In this document: positions 46,567-55,156 of the stretch, in pieces
Layout of the letters: each line of letters opens with the position of its first letter
Position numbering within the stretch: position 1 is the first letter of the stretch
NCBI GenBank assembly: GCA_017399695.1
Contig: JAFQBK010000003.1
Span: 1-64,000, forward strand
Origin: Clostridia bacterium
GTDB lineage: Bacteria > Bacillota > Clostridia > UBA1381 > UBA9506
Direction: 5' to 3'
DNA length: 64,000 nt
Notes under the pieces: model-generated
Told to the model about the DNA's origin: nothing
The model's input: only the letters and a program-made list of their open reading frames with translations
Databases searched by the model: none
Position numbers and translations under genes: made by a program

Positions 46567-47225
46567 TGGGCAAACTGATTGTCATTGAGGGAGTGGACTC
46601 CAGCGGAAAAGCCACACAGGCAAAGCGCTTGGCAGAGAGACTGGAGGCAGAAGGGGAGCAGGTGCGCTTGATTTCCTTTCCCGATTATGAAAGCGATTTT
46701 TCTGTTCCGGTCAAGCGCTATTTAGCCGGCGATTTGGGTTCTGACCCACGAGATGTCAGCGCTTATGCCGCATCGGTGTTTTATGCCATTGACCGCTATG
46801 CAAGCTTTAAGCGCAAATGGGGCAAGTTTTATCAAAGCGGCGGTACGATTGTAGCTGACCGTTATGTCACGAGCAATTTGGTGCATCAGGCGTCCAAAAT
46901 CGACGGAGACAAGACAGAGTTCATTCGTTGGCTTTCGGACCTTGAGTATGAAAAAATGGAGCTTCCCGTGCCGGATAAGGTGATATTTTTGGATATGCCG
47001 CCGGCTTATGCGCAAAAACTGATGGCAAACCGTGCCAATAAGTTTACGGGCGAGCAGAAAAAAGACATCCACGAAAGCAATTCCGACTACCTGAATAAGT
47101 CTTACAACAATGCCATAGAGATTGCCCAAATCTGCGGATGGGAAATTTTGTCCTGTGTCAAAGACGAGGCGGTCAGAAGTATTGATGATATCGCAGAAGA
47201 CATCTATTTTCGATGCAAAAAATGA
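46566..47225 (+). CDS. tmk: thymidylate kinase
   Basis: This 219-residue P-loop kinase phosphorylates dTMP to dTDP. The P-loop is IEGVDSSGKATQ, with Ala where most P-loops have Thr or Ser after GK; this variant is known in clostridial relatives. DRY motif: IVADRYVTSNLVHQ. The TAATG overlap with thyX supports the assignment. Confidence 0.9.
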   Translation: MGKLIVIEGVDSSGKATQAKRLAERLEAEGEQVRLISFPDYESDFSVPVKRYLAGDLGSDPRDVSAYAASVFYAIDRYASFKRKWGKFYQSGGTIVADRYVTSNLVHQASKIDGDKTEFIRWLSDLEYEKMELPVPDKVIFLDMPPAYAQKLMANRANKFTGEQKKDIHESNSDYLNKSYNNAIEIAQICGWEILSCVKDEAVRSIDDIAEDIYFRCKK

Positions 47226-47316
47226 AAATCATTTTTGAGCATTTGAGAGGAAAATGGAGAAAAAACGAGGAAAACGAACTTCGTAAAAGTTATTTTAAAT
47301 TTCGTTAAAAAAGTAC

Positions 47317-47345
47317 TTGACAAAATACACCAAGTGTTTTATAAT
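47317..47345 (+). promoter_or_regulatory. promoter of rplM-rpsI
   Basis: TTGACA (47317-47322), a 17-base spacer and TATAAT (47340-47345): a full consensus match, as expected for ribosomal protein genes. Confidence 0.92.
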
Positions 47346-47350
47346 ATCTC

Positions 47351-47400
47351 TTGTTGCCGCAGGAGGTATTATTTTTTGTGCGTTTTGCGGCGGGAAATCG
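47351..47400 (+). promoter_or_regulatory. candidate L13 ribosomal leader
   Basis: TTGCCGC near the start of the transcript can pair with GCGGCGG about 35 bases later, around AGGAGGTATTATTTTTTGTG. Firmicute rplM transcripts carry an L13 leader bound by L13 for feedback control, and this hairpin has the right place and size. A Shine-Dalgarno-like AGGAGG sits inside it. Confidence 0.5.
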
Positions 47401-47441
47401 TAAATCAATAACAGTGAAATATAACAGGAGGTAAAGGATTT

Positions 47442-47879
47442 ATGAGTACATTTATGGCAAAAGCCCATGAATTAGACAGAAAATGGTATATCATAGATGC
47501 TGACGGTAAGCCGCTCGGTAGAGTTGCAGCCGCTGCTGCTGCCATTTTAAGAGGTAAACACAAGCCGGAGTTTACTCCGCACTGCGACTGTGGTGATCAT
47601 GTAATCATCGTAAACGCTGCAAAGGCTATTCTGACCGGTAAAAAACTGGATCAGAAAATCTATTACAGACATACCGGTTATGTTGGCGGCTTGAAGGAAG
47701 TAAAATACAGCAAGCTGATGAACGAGAAGCCGGAGTTTGCTATGATGAAGGCAATCAAAGGTATGCTGCCGCACAATACGGTAGGCGCAAAATCACTGAC
47801 CAGACTTCGTGTTTATGCAGGTGCAGAGCATGACAATGCAGCACAGAAACCGGAAGCTTGGACGCAGGAAATTAAGTAA
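47442..47879 (+). CDS. rplM: 50S ribosomal protein L13
   Basis: This 145-residue early-assembly 23S rRNA-binding protein contains [17 protein letters not shown] and [21 protein letters not shown]. Strong AGGAGG before the ATG. Cotranscribed with rpsI, 15 bases downstream. Confidence 0.98.
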   Translation: MSTFMAKAHELDRKWYIIDADGKPLGRVAAAAAAILRGKHKPEFTPHCDCGDHVIIVNAAKAILTGKKLDQKIYYRHTGYVGGLKEVKYSKLMNEKPEFAMMKAIKGMLPHNTVGAKSLTRLRVYAGAEHDNAAQKPEAWTQEIK

Positions 47880-47894
47880 GGAGGAGTAAGCGAA

Positions 47895-48287
47895 ATGGCA
47901 GAATTTTTCTACGGCACCGGAAGAAGAAAACACTCTGTTGCAAGAGTCCGTTTAGTACCGGGCAAAGGCGACATCACAATAAACAAGAGAACGATGGACG
48001 ATTACTTCGGCCTTGAAACCTTAAAGGTTATCGTTAAGCAGCCGCTCGTTGCTACGAAGACCGAGGATAAATACGATGTTATCGTATCAGTTGTCGGCGG
48101 TGGTTTCACCGGTCAGGCAGGCGCAATCCGTCACGGTATCGCAAGAGCATTGCTCGAGGCTGATTCCGAGAACTATCGCCCGATCCTGAAGAAGGCAGGT
48201 TACCTCACTCGTGACCCGAGAATGAAGGAAAGAAAGAAGTACGGCTTGAAAGCTGCTCGTCGTGCTCCGCAGTTCTCAAAGAGATAA
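47895..48287 (+). CDS. rpsI: 30S ribosomal protein S9
   Basis: This 130-residue protein has [19 protein letters not shown] at the N terminus and the basic C-terminal end RAPQFSKR, whose last residues reach the P-site tRNA. AGGAGGAG precedes it. A strong terminator follows. Confidence 0.98.
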   Translation: MAEFFYGTGRRKHSVARVRLVPGKGDITINKRTMDDYFGLETLKVIVKQPLVATKTEDKYDVIVSVVGGGFTGQAGAIRHGIARALLEADSENYRPILKKAGYLTRDPRMKERKKYGLKAARRAPQFSKR

Positions 48288-48307
48288 TCAGTTTTTGGTT
48301 ATTATAT

Positions 48308-48339
48308 TCCCACAAGGATTTCCCTTGTGGGAATTTTTT
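48308..48339 (+). terminator. terminator of rplM-rpsI
   Basis: TTCCCACAAGG-ATTTC-CCTTGTGGGAA followed by TTTTTT. Confidence 0.9.
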
Positions 48340-48389
48340 CGTGGATTTAGTGCATATAATTATGTATCGAGTGCAAGGGAGGGAGAAGA

Positions 48390-48917
48390 ATGAACGCGAT
48401 TGTTATCTATAAATCAAAATACGGTTCAACCAAACAATACGCCGAGTGGATTGCGGAAGAACTGTCCTGCGAGGCAGTCGATGCCAAATATATTAAGGTT
48501 TCCGATTTACTTGGCTATGATACCATCATCTGCGGTGGGGGACTGTATGCAGAGGTGATTGCGGGAGCGAACCTGATTACGAAGAATCTCGAACAGTTAA
48601 AGGACAAGAAGCTGATTGTTTTTTCGACCGGCATCACACCGCTTGACTGCCACGAATACTACGACACCTTGGTTCGTGAAAAGAACTTTAAGGGCGATAG
48701 CCTTTCCTATATTAAAGTGTATCATTTTATGGGGAAAATGATATTAAACGAGCTTTCCGTGGTGCACCGTACGGCAATCCGTGCGCTCAAAAAGCTGATG
48801 TCGGGAAAAGAAAATCCGTCCCCGATGGAGAAGATGCTCATTGACCTTTGCGATGCAGATGGTGATTTCACCGACCGCTCAGCAATTGAAGAATTAGTTG
48901 AATATGTAAAACAGTAA
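48390..48917 (+). CDS. flavodoxin domain protein (HemG-like)
   Basis: This 175-residue protein has the FMN phosphate loop YKSKYGSTKQYAEWIAEEL at the N terminus and the GGGLYAEVI and FSTGITP flavin loops. The length and C-terminal helix resemble the flavodoxin_5 group that includes HemG. It may be an electron carrier or a protoporphyrinogen oxidase-like enzyme; no heme genes are near. It is just upstream of the glycyl-radical operon, and flavodoxins commonly feed radical SAM activases, but a terminator lies between them. Confidence 0.85.
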   Translation: MNAIVIYKSKYGSTKQYAEWIAEELSCEAVDAKYIKVSDLLGYDTIICGGGLYAEVIAGANLITKNLEQLKDKKLIVFSTGITPLDCHEYYDTLVREKNFKGDSLSYIKVYHFMGKMILNELSVVHRTAIRALKKLMSGKENPSPMEKMLIDLCDADGDFTDRSAIEELVEYVKQ

Positions 48918-48921
48918 CAAT

Positions 48922-48961
48922 GATACCGTTTATACCTTGGGGTATGGACGGTATTTTTTTG
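48922..48961 (+). terminator. terminator of the flavodoxin gene
   Basis: ATACCGT..TATACC / GGTATGG..ACGGTAT followed by seven T. Confidence 0.85.
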
Positions 48962-48969
48962 GTAGTATA

Positions 48970-48998
48970 TTGACAAAATGATACTTTTCTGCTATCAT
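48970..48998 (+). promoter_or_regulatory. promoter of the glycyl-radical operon
   Basis: TTGACA (48970-48975), a 17-base spacer and TATCAT (48993-48998), 34 bases before the activase start. Any ROK operator should lie close to here; I see no long perfect palindrome. Confidence 0.8.
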
Positions 48999-49032
48999 AT
49001 TAGTAAAATGATTTAACTAATTGGTGGTTGAT

Positions 49033-49734
49033 ATGCAAATCTTTCAAAAAGGCTTTAATTTCGGTCAGGATGGACCGGGGAACAGACTGGTGTATCATCT
49101 TTTGGGGTGCAATATGCGATGTATTTGGTGTGCGAACCCTGAGGGAATGTCTACTTCGGGCGACAAGGATGTCAGTGTAGAAGAAATGCTCGACGAGTGC
49201 AAACGAAGTAAAATGATGTTTTTTAGCGGCGGAGGTGTAACCTTTACAGGTGGTGAGCCGGCGATGCAGTATGAGGAATTACTCACGCTATTAAAACTCT
49301 TGAAAGAAGAAAACATCCATACGGCAATCGAAACGAATGGCACTTCACCGCATCTTCAGGACTTGCTGCCATACATAGACTATCTGATGATGGATTTTAA
49401 GCATTTCGATAGCGATATCTTAAAACAATATACCGGTGTCAGGAATGAAATGATTAAAAAGAATTTTGAAATAAATTGCAAGAGTAAAAGACAACAGCAC
49501 ATCCGGATTCCGTTGATTCGCGGGATTAACGCGGAGCATCCGGAGGGTTTTGCAGAATACTTTTCGCAGTTTGATACAAGCCGGACAGTGTTTGAATTTC
49601 TGCCGTATCACGAGTACGGAAAAGCAAAATGGACTGAAGAATATCAGGTGAAAGACGGCTTTGTATCAAAAGAAACACTGCAGTTGTTTTATGAAGTTTT
49701 TAATGAGCACCGCTTAAATATAGTAAGAACATAA
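49033..49734 (+). CDS. glycyl radical enzyme activase, short (PflA-like) form
   Basis: This 233-residue radical SAM enzyme installs the glycyl radical on the enzyme encoded next. The cluster motif is CNMRCIWC (Cys26, 30, 33) and the SAM-binding motif is TGGEPAMQ (73-76). Activases of dehydratase-type glycyl radical enzymes normally carry a ferredoxin-like insert with eight more cysteines between these motifs. Here only 40 residues separate them and the insert is absent, as in pyruvate formate-lyase activase. ATG 49033 lies near TTGGTGG. Confidence 0.92.
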   Translation: MQIFQKGFNFGQDGPGNRLVYHLLGCNMRCIWCANPEGMSTSGDKDVSVEEMLDECKRSKMMFFSGGGVTFTGGEPAMQYEELLTLLKLLKEENIHTAIETNGTSPHLQDLLPYIDYLMMDFKHFDSDILKQYTGVRNEMIKKNFEINCKSKRQQHIRIPLIRGINAEHPEGFAEYFSQFDTSRTVFEFLPYHEYGKAKWTEEYQVKDGFVSKETLQLFYEVFNEHRLNIVRT

Positions 49735-49748
49735 CAGGGGGAAAGAAT

Positions 49749-52076
49749 ATGTTTGGAATTTATGAAAAAGGGCAAGTAACACAAATGGCGAAAGCACTCT
49801 ATCAGGAGGAAAGAAAAATCAAACGTCTGGACGGTTGGTTTATTGCAAAGGAAACCGAAATGCTTTCGGATGAGAAATATAAGGACTCTAAACCGGAGGT
49901 AAAAAAAGCACAGCTTTTATGTGAAGTTTTGCACCGGATTCCGATTTCGTTAAGCGATAACGCTATTTTTGTCGGAACGCAGAGAGATGCTTTTGCAAAA
50001 AGTTATGCACTCATCAATCCGTCATTTACGGTAGAAGGTTTTTCCGGCTATTGTGACCCGATGGCGATTTATAATGATATCGCGCCGAATGAGGAGTTTA
50101 CAAAAGATCGAATTGACCGTGTTCGTGCCCATACCGCTCAATCAAAAATGGTGGAACTGCTGACGCAAACGTATGCGGAGGCGGAAAATGACACCAAAGA
50201 GGTTATCTTTTTCGTGGAGCAGGTGACCGGACATGTTATTCCGGATTTTCGTTATGCCTTAAAGCATGGCATTGATGCAATGATTGCCCAGGCGAAGACG
50301 AAGCAAGGGGAGTTTTATGAAGCAGCGGCAATTGCACTTTCGGGTGTAAAAATCCTTGCCGGGCGTTATATTGAGTTGATTGGTAAGCAGCAGAAAACCT
50401 GCACGCCGGAAAGGGCAAAACAGCTTTCACTTTTGGCGGAAACGCTCCAAAAAATCTCTTCCGAAGGCGCAGAGAATCTGTATGAGGCAATCCAGCTTTA
50501 TATTCTTTTGTGGGAGATTATGTGCCTTGAACAGGCGCCGAATCCTTATGCTTTTTCCGTGGGTAACGCTGACCGCATCTTTGAGCCATACCGGGGTGAG
50601 CTTTCCCGCGACGAAGCCGCTGAACTGTTTAAGCATTTCCTGGTTTTCTATAATGTTGGTGACCGCAGTTGGGCAATTTCGCAAAATGTCTTGGTCAGCG
50701 GCAGAGACACAGAGGGGAATGACCTTACGAACACAATGTCTTACGCAATACTTGACGCATATTACGATATGAATCTTCCGCAACCGATTCTGTCGGTGAA
50801 ACTACATAAAAACACACCGCAAAAACTGTATGAGGAGATGGGTAAATTCTTCTTTTCTGCAGGTGTTTTAACGCCATCGTTGTTTAATGACGATGCTCTG
50901 TTTGAGGTGCTCAAAAATAACGGTGTGGATGAAGAAGATATCCCTGATTATTCTGTTGCAGGCTGTCAGGAACCTTTAATTATGGGAAAAGATAACGCCA
51001 ACACTACCAACAGTTGGCTGAGCCTTCCCAAGGTGCTCGAAATGGTGTTGACCGGTGGCGTTTCAATGATTACCGGCGAAAAACTGATGAATGCAGAAGC
51101 GTTTGAATTGGAAAATATCCGCGAGGTATTTTATCGGACCCTCGATCAAGTCGTAGACCGAATGGTGTTGGCAGCAAATGGAGCTTCGTGTGCGCTTTCT
51201 GAATTAAAAGTACCGTTTTTGAGCTGCTTTATGGGTGGCTTGGAATATGGCGCAGATATGCGCGATACCAAAATGCAGGGAACCAAATATAACGGAAGCG
51301 GATGCCTGGTTCACGGCCTTTCTGTACTTGCAGATTCTTTTGTTGCGATTGACGAATACAGTAAGAAATACCCGGATGGCAAAGAAACGCTGATTGAGGC
51401 ACTCAAAAATAATTTTGAAGGCTATGAGTCCGTGAGAGAATTTCTTTTGTCCTGCCCGAAATTCGGAAACAATATTGAGGTAGTGGACAAAGAAGCAAGA
51501 GATATTGCACTTCGTGTAGCAAAAATGCTCCGCAGTAAGAAGAATTATCTCGGCAATTCGTTCCGTCCCGACTTTTCCAGCCCATCAACCCACCTGACCT
51601 ATGGTTATTGGGTAGGCGCGACTCCTGACGGAAGAAAGAGCCGCGATATGCTCGGCTACGGGGTTGACCCCTTGTACGGCGAGGCGTCCAACGGTCTGGG
51701 ATTCCGTATGCTTTCCAATATGCAGTTGCCGTTTGAGGAATTTAATGGAGGTTATGCGTCACACCTTGGTATTGACCCGAAATATTTTATGGCGGAGAGC
51801 AAGGAAGAAAAGGGCGTGGAATTTTACCATAATATTGTTGCACCGTTGTTTTTCAATGAGATGAAAGAGGGCGTTTCCCCGTTCTATCTGTATGTGAATG
51901 TGACCACGCCGGAAACACTGCGCAAAGTGCTTGCCAATCCGGAAAAATATGCGCCGAGCGGTGTATATATTATGAGAATTCATGGCACATTTGTAAACTT
52001 TTTGGATTTATCGCCCGAAATTCAGCAGGATATTATTACAAGACTGGATTTAAAATCAACCAGTTTTGGTTGTTAG
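49749..52076 (+). CDS. glycyl radical enzyme, PFL/dehydratase superfamily, new subtype
   Basis: This 775-residue protein has the ten-stranded barrel pattern of the superfamily. The thiyl-radical loop is [12 protein letters not shown], with Cys406 and Glu408 two residues on, as in dehydratase and C-O lyase members. The C-terminal radical loop reads [20 protein letters not shown], placing the radical on Gly746. Most members have R-V-x-G-Y there, so His before and Thr after the glycine are unusual. The next genes are a transaldolase and a sugar kinase, pointing to a sugar-phosphate or sugar-alcohol substrate rather than pyruvate. No microcompartment genes are near. Confidence 0.9.
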   Translation: MFGIYEKGQVTQMAKALYQEERKIKRLDGWFIAKETEMLSDEKYKDSKPEVKKAQLLCEVLHRIPISLSDNAIFVGTQRDAFAKSYALINPSFTVEGFSGYCDPMAIYNDIAPNEEFTKDRIDRVRAHTAQSKMVELLTQTYAEAENDTKEVIFFVEQVTGHVIPDFRYALKHGIDAMIAQAKTKQGEFYEAAAIALSGVKILAGRYIELIGKQQKTCTPERAKQLSLLAETLQKISSEGAENLYEAIQLYILLWEIMCLEQAPNPYAFSVGNADRIFEPYRGELSRDEAAELFKHFLVFYNVGDRSWAISQNVLVSGRDTEGNDLTNTMSYAILDAYYDMNLPQPILSVKLHKNTPQKLYEEMGKFFFSAGVLTPSLFNDDALFEVLKNNGVDEEDIPDYSVAGCQEPLIMGKDNANTTNSWLSLPKVLEMVLTGGVSMITGEKLMNAEAFELENIREVFYRTLDQVVDRMVLAANGASCALSELKVPFLSCFMGGLEYGADMRDTKMQGTKYNGSGCLVHGLSVLADSFVAIDEYSKKYPDGKETLIEALKNNFEGYESVREFLLSCPKFGNNIEVVDKEARDIALRVAKMLRSKKNYLGNSFRPDFSSPSTHLTYGYWVGATPDGRKSRDMLGYGVDPLYGEASNGLGFRMLSNMQLPFEEFNGGYASHLGIDPKYFMAESKEEKGVEFYHNIVAPLFFNEMKEGVSPFYLYVNVTTPETLRKVLANPEKYAPSGVYIMRIHGTFVNFLDLSPEIQQDIITRLDLKSTSFGC

Positions 52077-52102
52077 GTCAAACATTAGGAAAGGAAATGG
52101 AT

Positions 52103-52753
52103 ATGAAATTTTTTATTGATACTGCAAATGTGGAAGAAATCAGAAAAGCAAATAATTTAGGTGTGATTTGCGGAGTTACCACCAACCCGTCACTTGTAGC
52201 CAAAGAAGGCCGTGACTTTCTTGCCGTTGTAAAAGAAATTACGAGAATCGTACATGGTCCTATTAGTGCGGAGGTAATTAGTCTTGATACACAGGGGATG
52301 GTGGTAGAAGCAGAAGAACTAATTGAAAAAGTAGATGCTGAAAACCTTGTAATTAAAATCCCGATGACGCTCGAGGGTCTCGCCGCAGTTAAAATCTTGA
52401 GCGAACGAGGAATAAAGACGAATGTTACTTTGATTTTTTCTGCGGCACAGGCACTTTTGGCAGCAAATGCCGGAGCGACTTATGTCAGTCCGTTTGTGGG
52501 CAGACTTGATGATGTTGGTGAGACGGGAATACAACTGATTTCAGATGTTGCTGAAATTTTTAAGCTTCATGGAATTAAAACAGAAATCATTGCGGCGAGC
52601 ACGAGAAATCCGTTACATGTAGTTGAGGCGGCGAAGGCGGGTGCTCATATTGCAACCATTCCCTACAAAGTAATTGAACAAATGTCCGAGCATCCTTTGA
52701 CGAATGCGGGAATTAAGAAATTTTTGTGTGACTGGGAATCGGCTAATAAATAA
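52103..52753 (+). CDS. small transaldolase (TalC/FSA family), transaldolase-type residues
   Basis: This 216-residue class I aldolase barrel carries its Schiff-base lysine at Lys85 (VIKIPMT). In the family, fructose-6-phosphate aldolases have Gln in AQV and Tyr131 in PYVNR, while true transaldolases have Glu and Phe. Here the residues are Glu57 (SAEVIS) and Phe131 (SPFVGR), so it should transfer dihydroxyacetone between sugar phosphates rather than release it. ATG 52103 follows AGGAAAGGA. It follows the glycyl radical enzyme after 26 bases. Confidence 0.92.
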   Translation: MKFFIDTANVEEIRKANNLGVICGVTTNPSLVAKEGRDFLAVVKEITRIVHGPISAEVISLDTQGMVVEAEELIEKVDAENLVIKIPMTLEGLAAVKILSERGIKTNVTLIFSAAQALLAANAGATYVSPFVGRLDDVGETGIQLISDVAEIFKLHGIKTEIIAASTRNPLHVVEAAKAGAHIATIPYKVIEQMSEHPLTNAGIKKFLCDWESANK

Positions 52754-52770
52754 TTGTTAGGAGAATCAAT

Positions 52771-54051
52771 ATGAAAGCAATAGGTATTGATATTGGAACA
52801 ACCAGCATTTGCGGCATTTTACTGGACACACAAAGTGGAGAAGTTCTCCGTTCCTATACCGAAAACAGTGATGCGTTCTTAAACAGCTGTGCTCCGTGGG
52901 AAAAGATTCAGTCGGTAGAGAAGATTCTAGCAGTAGCTCTTGATATTTTGGAACGATTAAAAACCGAGGGCGCAGATGTCATCGGCGTCACGGGCCAGAT
53001 GCACGGTATTTTGTACTTTGATGCATCCGCAAACCCCGTTAGTCCTTTGTACACCTGGCAGGATGAAAGAGGGAATTTGCCGTACAAAGATACAACTTAC
53101 GCAAGATATCTTGGCTCAAGCAGTGGCTACGGCAATGTGACAGATTTTTACAATCGTGAAAATGGTCTGAGACCGAAAAATGCGGTCGGTTATTGCACGA
53201 TTCACGATTATTTCGTGATGCGGCTGTGCGGTCTTAAAATGCCCGTGGTTCACGCAAGCGATGCGGCAAGTCTGGGATGCTATGACCTTTTAAGACATCG
53301 GTTTGATTATGACTATGATGCCGAGATTACGACGGAATTCAAACTCGCTGGTGAGTATGACGGCATACCGGTCAGTGTTGCCATCGGTGACAATCAGGCA
53401 AGTGTATTTTCGACGCTTGCAGATGAAGAGGATGTTTTGCTGAATGTTGGTACCGGTAGTCAGGTTTCTATTATATCGGATGCACCGGTGGCAGCTGAAA
53501 ATGTTGAAACCAGACCGTATTTTGACGGTAAATACCTGATTGTCGGTTCTGCACTTTGCGGAGGTAGGGCGTATTCCATTCTGAAAAACTTCTATTCAGA
53601 AATTTTAAGCTATATCGAGCCAACGGATGACAATAAGGTTTATAGCCTGATGAATCAAATGCTTGCACAGATTCATGCCTCCTCGCTTTTGGTGGATACC
53701 CGCTTTGCCGGAACAAGAAGCAATGCAGAGCTTTGCGGCAGCATTTCGGGGATTACAACAGAGAATTTCCGCCCCTCGCAGCTTACCCTGGGTGTGCTTG
53801 AAGGTATGGCAAGGGAACGGTTTGACATGTATCAAAAGATGAGTTTGAAAAAATGCGGAATTGTTGGCTCCGGTAACGGCATCAGAAAAAATGCCGCACT
53901 GGTAAAAATGTTTGAAGAAAAATTTGACGCCAAAATGAAAATTCCGAAACATTTGGAGGAAGCGGCATTTGGTGCAGCTCTTTTTGGGGGCGTATCCTGC
54001 GGCATCTATAAGAATGCGAAAGAGGCACAAGAAGTGATTCAATATGGTTGA
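52771..54051 (+). CDS. FGGY-family kinase, sedoheptulokinase-like
   Basis: This 426-residue sugar kinase has GIDIGTTSICGILL and VTGQMHGILYF at the N terminus. Other motifs are CTIHDYFVMRLCGL, VAIGDNQASVFS, NVGTGSQVSII, YLIVGSALCGGRAY and GSGNGIRKNAALVK. The run TIHDY..LCGL, G-D-x-Q-A-S-V and the VGSALCGGR block match sedoheptulose kinase better than xylulokinase or glycerol kinase. It probably phosphorylates a ketoheptose or a similar ketose, feeding the transaldolase before it. TTAGGAGAATC precedes the ATG. Confidence 0.88.
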   Translation: MKAIGIDIGTTSICGILLDTQSGEVLRSYTENSDAFLNSCAPWEKIQSVEKILAVALDILERLKTEGADVIGVTGQMHGILYFDASANPVSPLYTWQDERGNLPYKDTTYARYLGSSSGYGNVTDFYNRENGLRPKNAVGYCTIHDYFVMRLCGLKMPVVHASDAASLGCYDLLRHRFDYDYDAEITTEFKLAGEYDGIPVSVAIGDNQASVFSTLADEEDVLLNVGTGSQVSIISDAPVAAENVETRPYFDGKYLIVGSALCGGRAYSILKNFYSEILSYIEPTDDNKVYSLMNQMLAQIHASSLLVDTRFAGTRSNAELCGSISGITTENFRPSQLTLGVLEGMARERFDMYQKMSLKKCGIVGSGNGIRKNAALVKMFEEKFDAKMKIPKHLEEAAFGAALFGGVSCGIYKNAKEAQEVIQYG

Positions 54052-54065
54052 TGGGGGAACAAACA

Positions 54066-55082
54066 ATGGATATGAAACCTATATTTTTTGAAAGAAACCG
54101 TGTGGGTCGGGTTTATAGCGGAGGAAAGCTATTCCACGGATTTTTCGGCGATGAGGCGAAAGACGGATTTTTGCCGGAGGAGTGGATAGCCTCTTCCGTA
54201 AAAGCGTTAAATAAGGAAATGGCGCACGAAAAAGAGGGCATTTCCAAGGTAAAAGACAGCGATGTGTATTTTGATGAGCTGTTAGCGAACTACCCGGAAG
54301 AAATGCTGGGGAGCAAACAAAAGATGCGGATTTTAGTTAAGGTTTTAGACAGTGCCGTCCGCTTGCCCGCACAGGCGCATCCGGATAAGGAATTTTCGCG
54401 CAAACACTTTCAGTCCGAGTACGGAAAAACAGAAAGTTGGCTGATTCTGGATACAAGAGAAGATGCAAAAATCTTTTTCGGTTTTAAAGACGGTGTCACC
54501 AAAGAAGAATTTGCCAAGGCGATTGATGACAGCGAAACGGATAAGGATGCAATGGAACGCCTGATGGAGTACCGCAGACCTAACGTAGGTGATATCTATT
54601 TAGTGCCGGCGAAAACGGTGCATGCCATTGGTGCAGGTTGCCTGATTTTGGAGATTCAGGAGCCGACCGACTTTACCATTCAGCCGGAGCATTGGTGCGA
54701 TGACTATCACTTAAACGATATGGAAATGTATATCGGTCTTTCGAAAGAAGATGCGCTCGAATGCTTCGATTTTGAAAAAGCGCCGGATACAAAGCTTCCC
54801 CCGGAAATTGTCCAAAATGAAGACGGAGTTATGGTAGAAAAGCTGATTAAGCCCTCAGATACAGACTGCTTCATAGTCAATCGCATCACGCTTGATGGCG
54901 GTAACTTCACTCCTTGCGTAAATGATAGCTATGGTGTGTATATTGTTGTTGACGGAAACGGCAAGCTGACCGGCAAGGAATATGCCCGCGAATTACATAA
55001 GGGGGACTATTTCTTTCTGCCGTGCTGCCTGATGGGAAGGTTTGAATTATCAGGTAACCTCCAGGTAGTAGAGTGCTATTAA
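54066..55082 (+). CDS. class I mannose-6-phosphate isomerase homolog
   Basis: This 338-residue cupin enzyme has a zinc site made by Gln103 and His105 (AQAHPD), Glu123 (KTESW) and His186 (TVHAIG), as in class I phosphomannose isomerase. The family reaction is mannose-6-P to fructose-6-P. In this operon it may act on fructose-6-P made by the transaldolase or on another 6-phosphate. ATG 54066 lies seven bases after GGGGGAA, next to the kinase stop. Confidence 0.9.
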   Translation: MDMKPIFFERNRVGRVYSGGKLFHGFFGDEAKDGFLPEEWIASSVKALNKEMAHEKEGISKVKDSDVYFDELLANYPEEMLGSKQKMRILVKVLDSAVRLPAQAHPDKEFSRKHFQSEYGKTESWLILDTREDAKIFFGFKDGVTKEEFAKAIDDSETDKDAMERLMEYRRPNVGDIYLVPAKTVHAIGAGCLILEIQEPTDFTIQPEHWCDDYHLNDMEMYIGLSKEDALECFDFEKAPDTKLPPEIVQNEDGVMVEKLIKPSDTDCFIVNRITLDGGNFTPCVNDSYGVYIVVDGNGKLTGKEYARELHKGDYFFLPCCLMGRFELSGNLQVVECY

Positions 55083-55107
55083 AAAACAGTTTTCTTTTGT
55101 TGAAATC

Positions 55108-55118
55108 TATGGTATAAT
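55108..55118 (+). promoter_or_regulatory. extended -10 promoter of the ROK gene
   Basis: TGG followed by TATAAT (55113-55118), with only a poor -35 box. It gives the regulator its own transcript in addition to operon read-through. Confidence 0.55.
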
Positions 55119-55156
55119 AGATACATCTGACTGACGGAAATGAAAGGAGCGAACAA

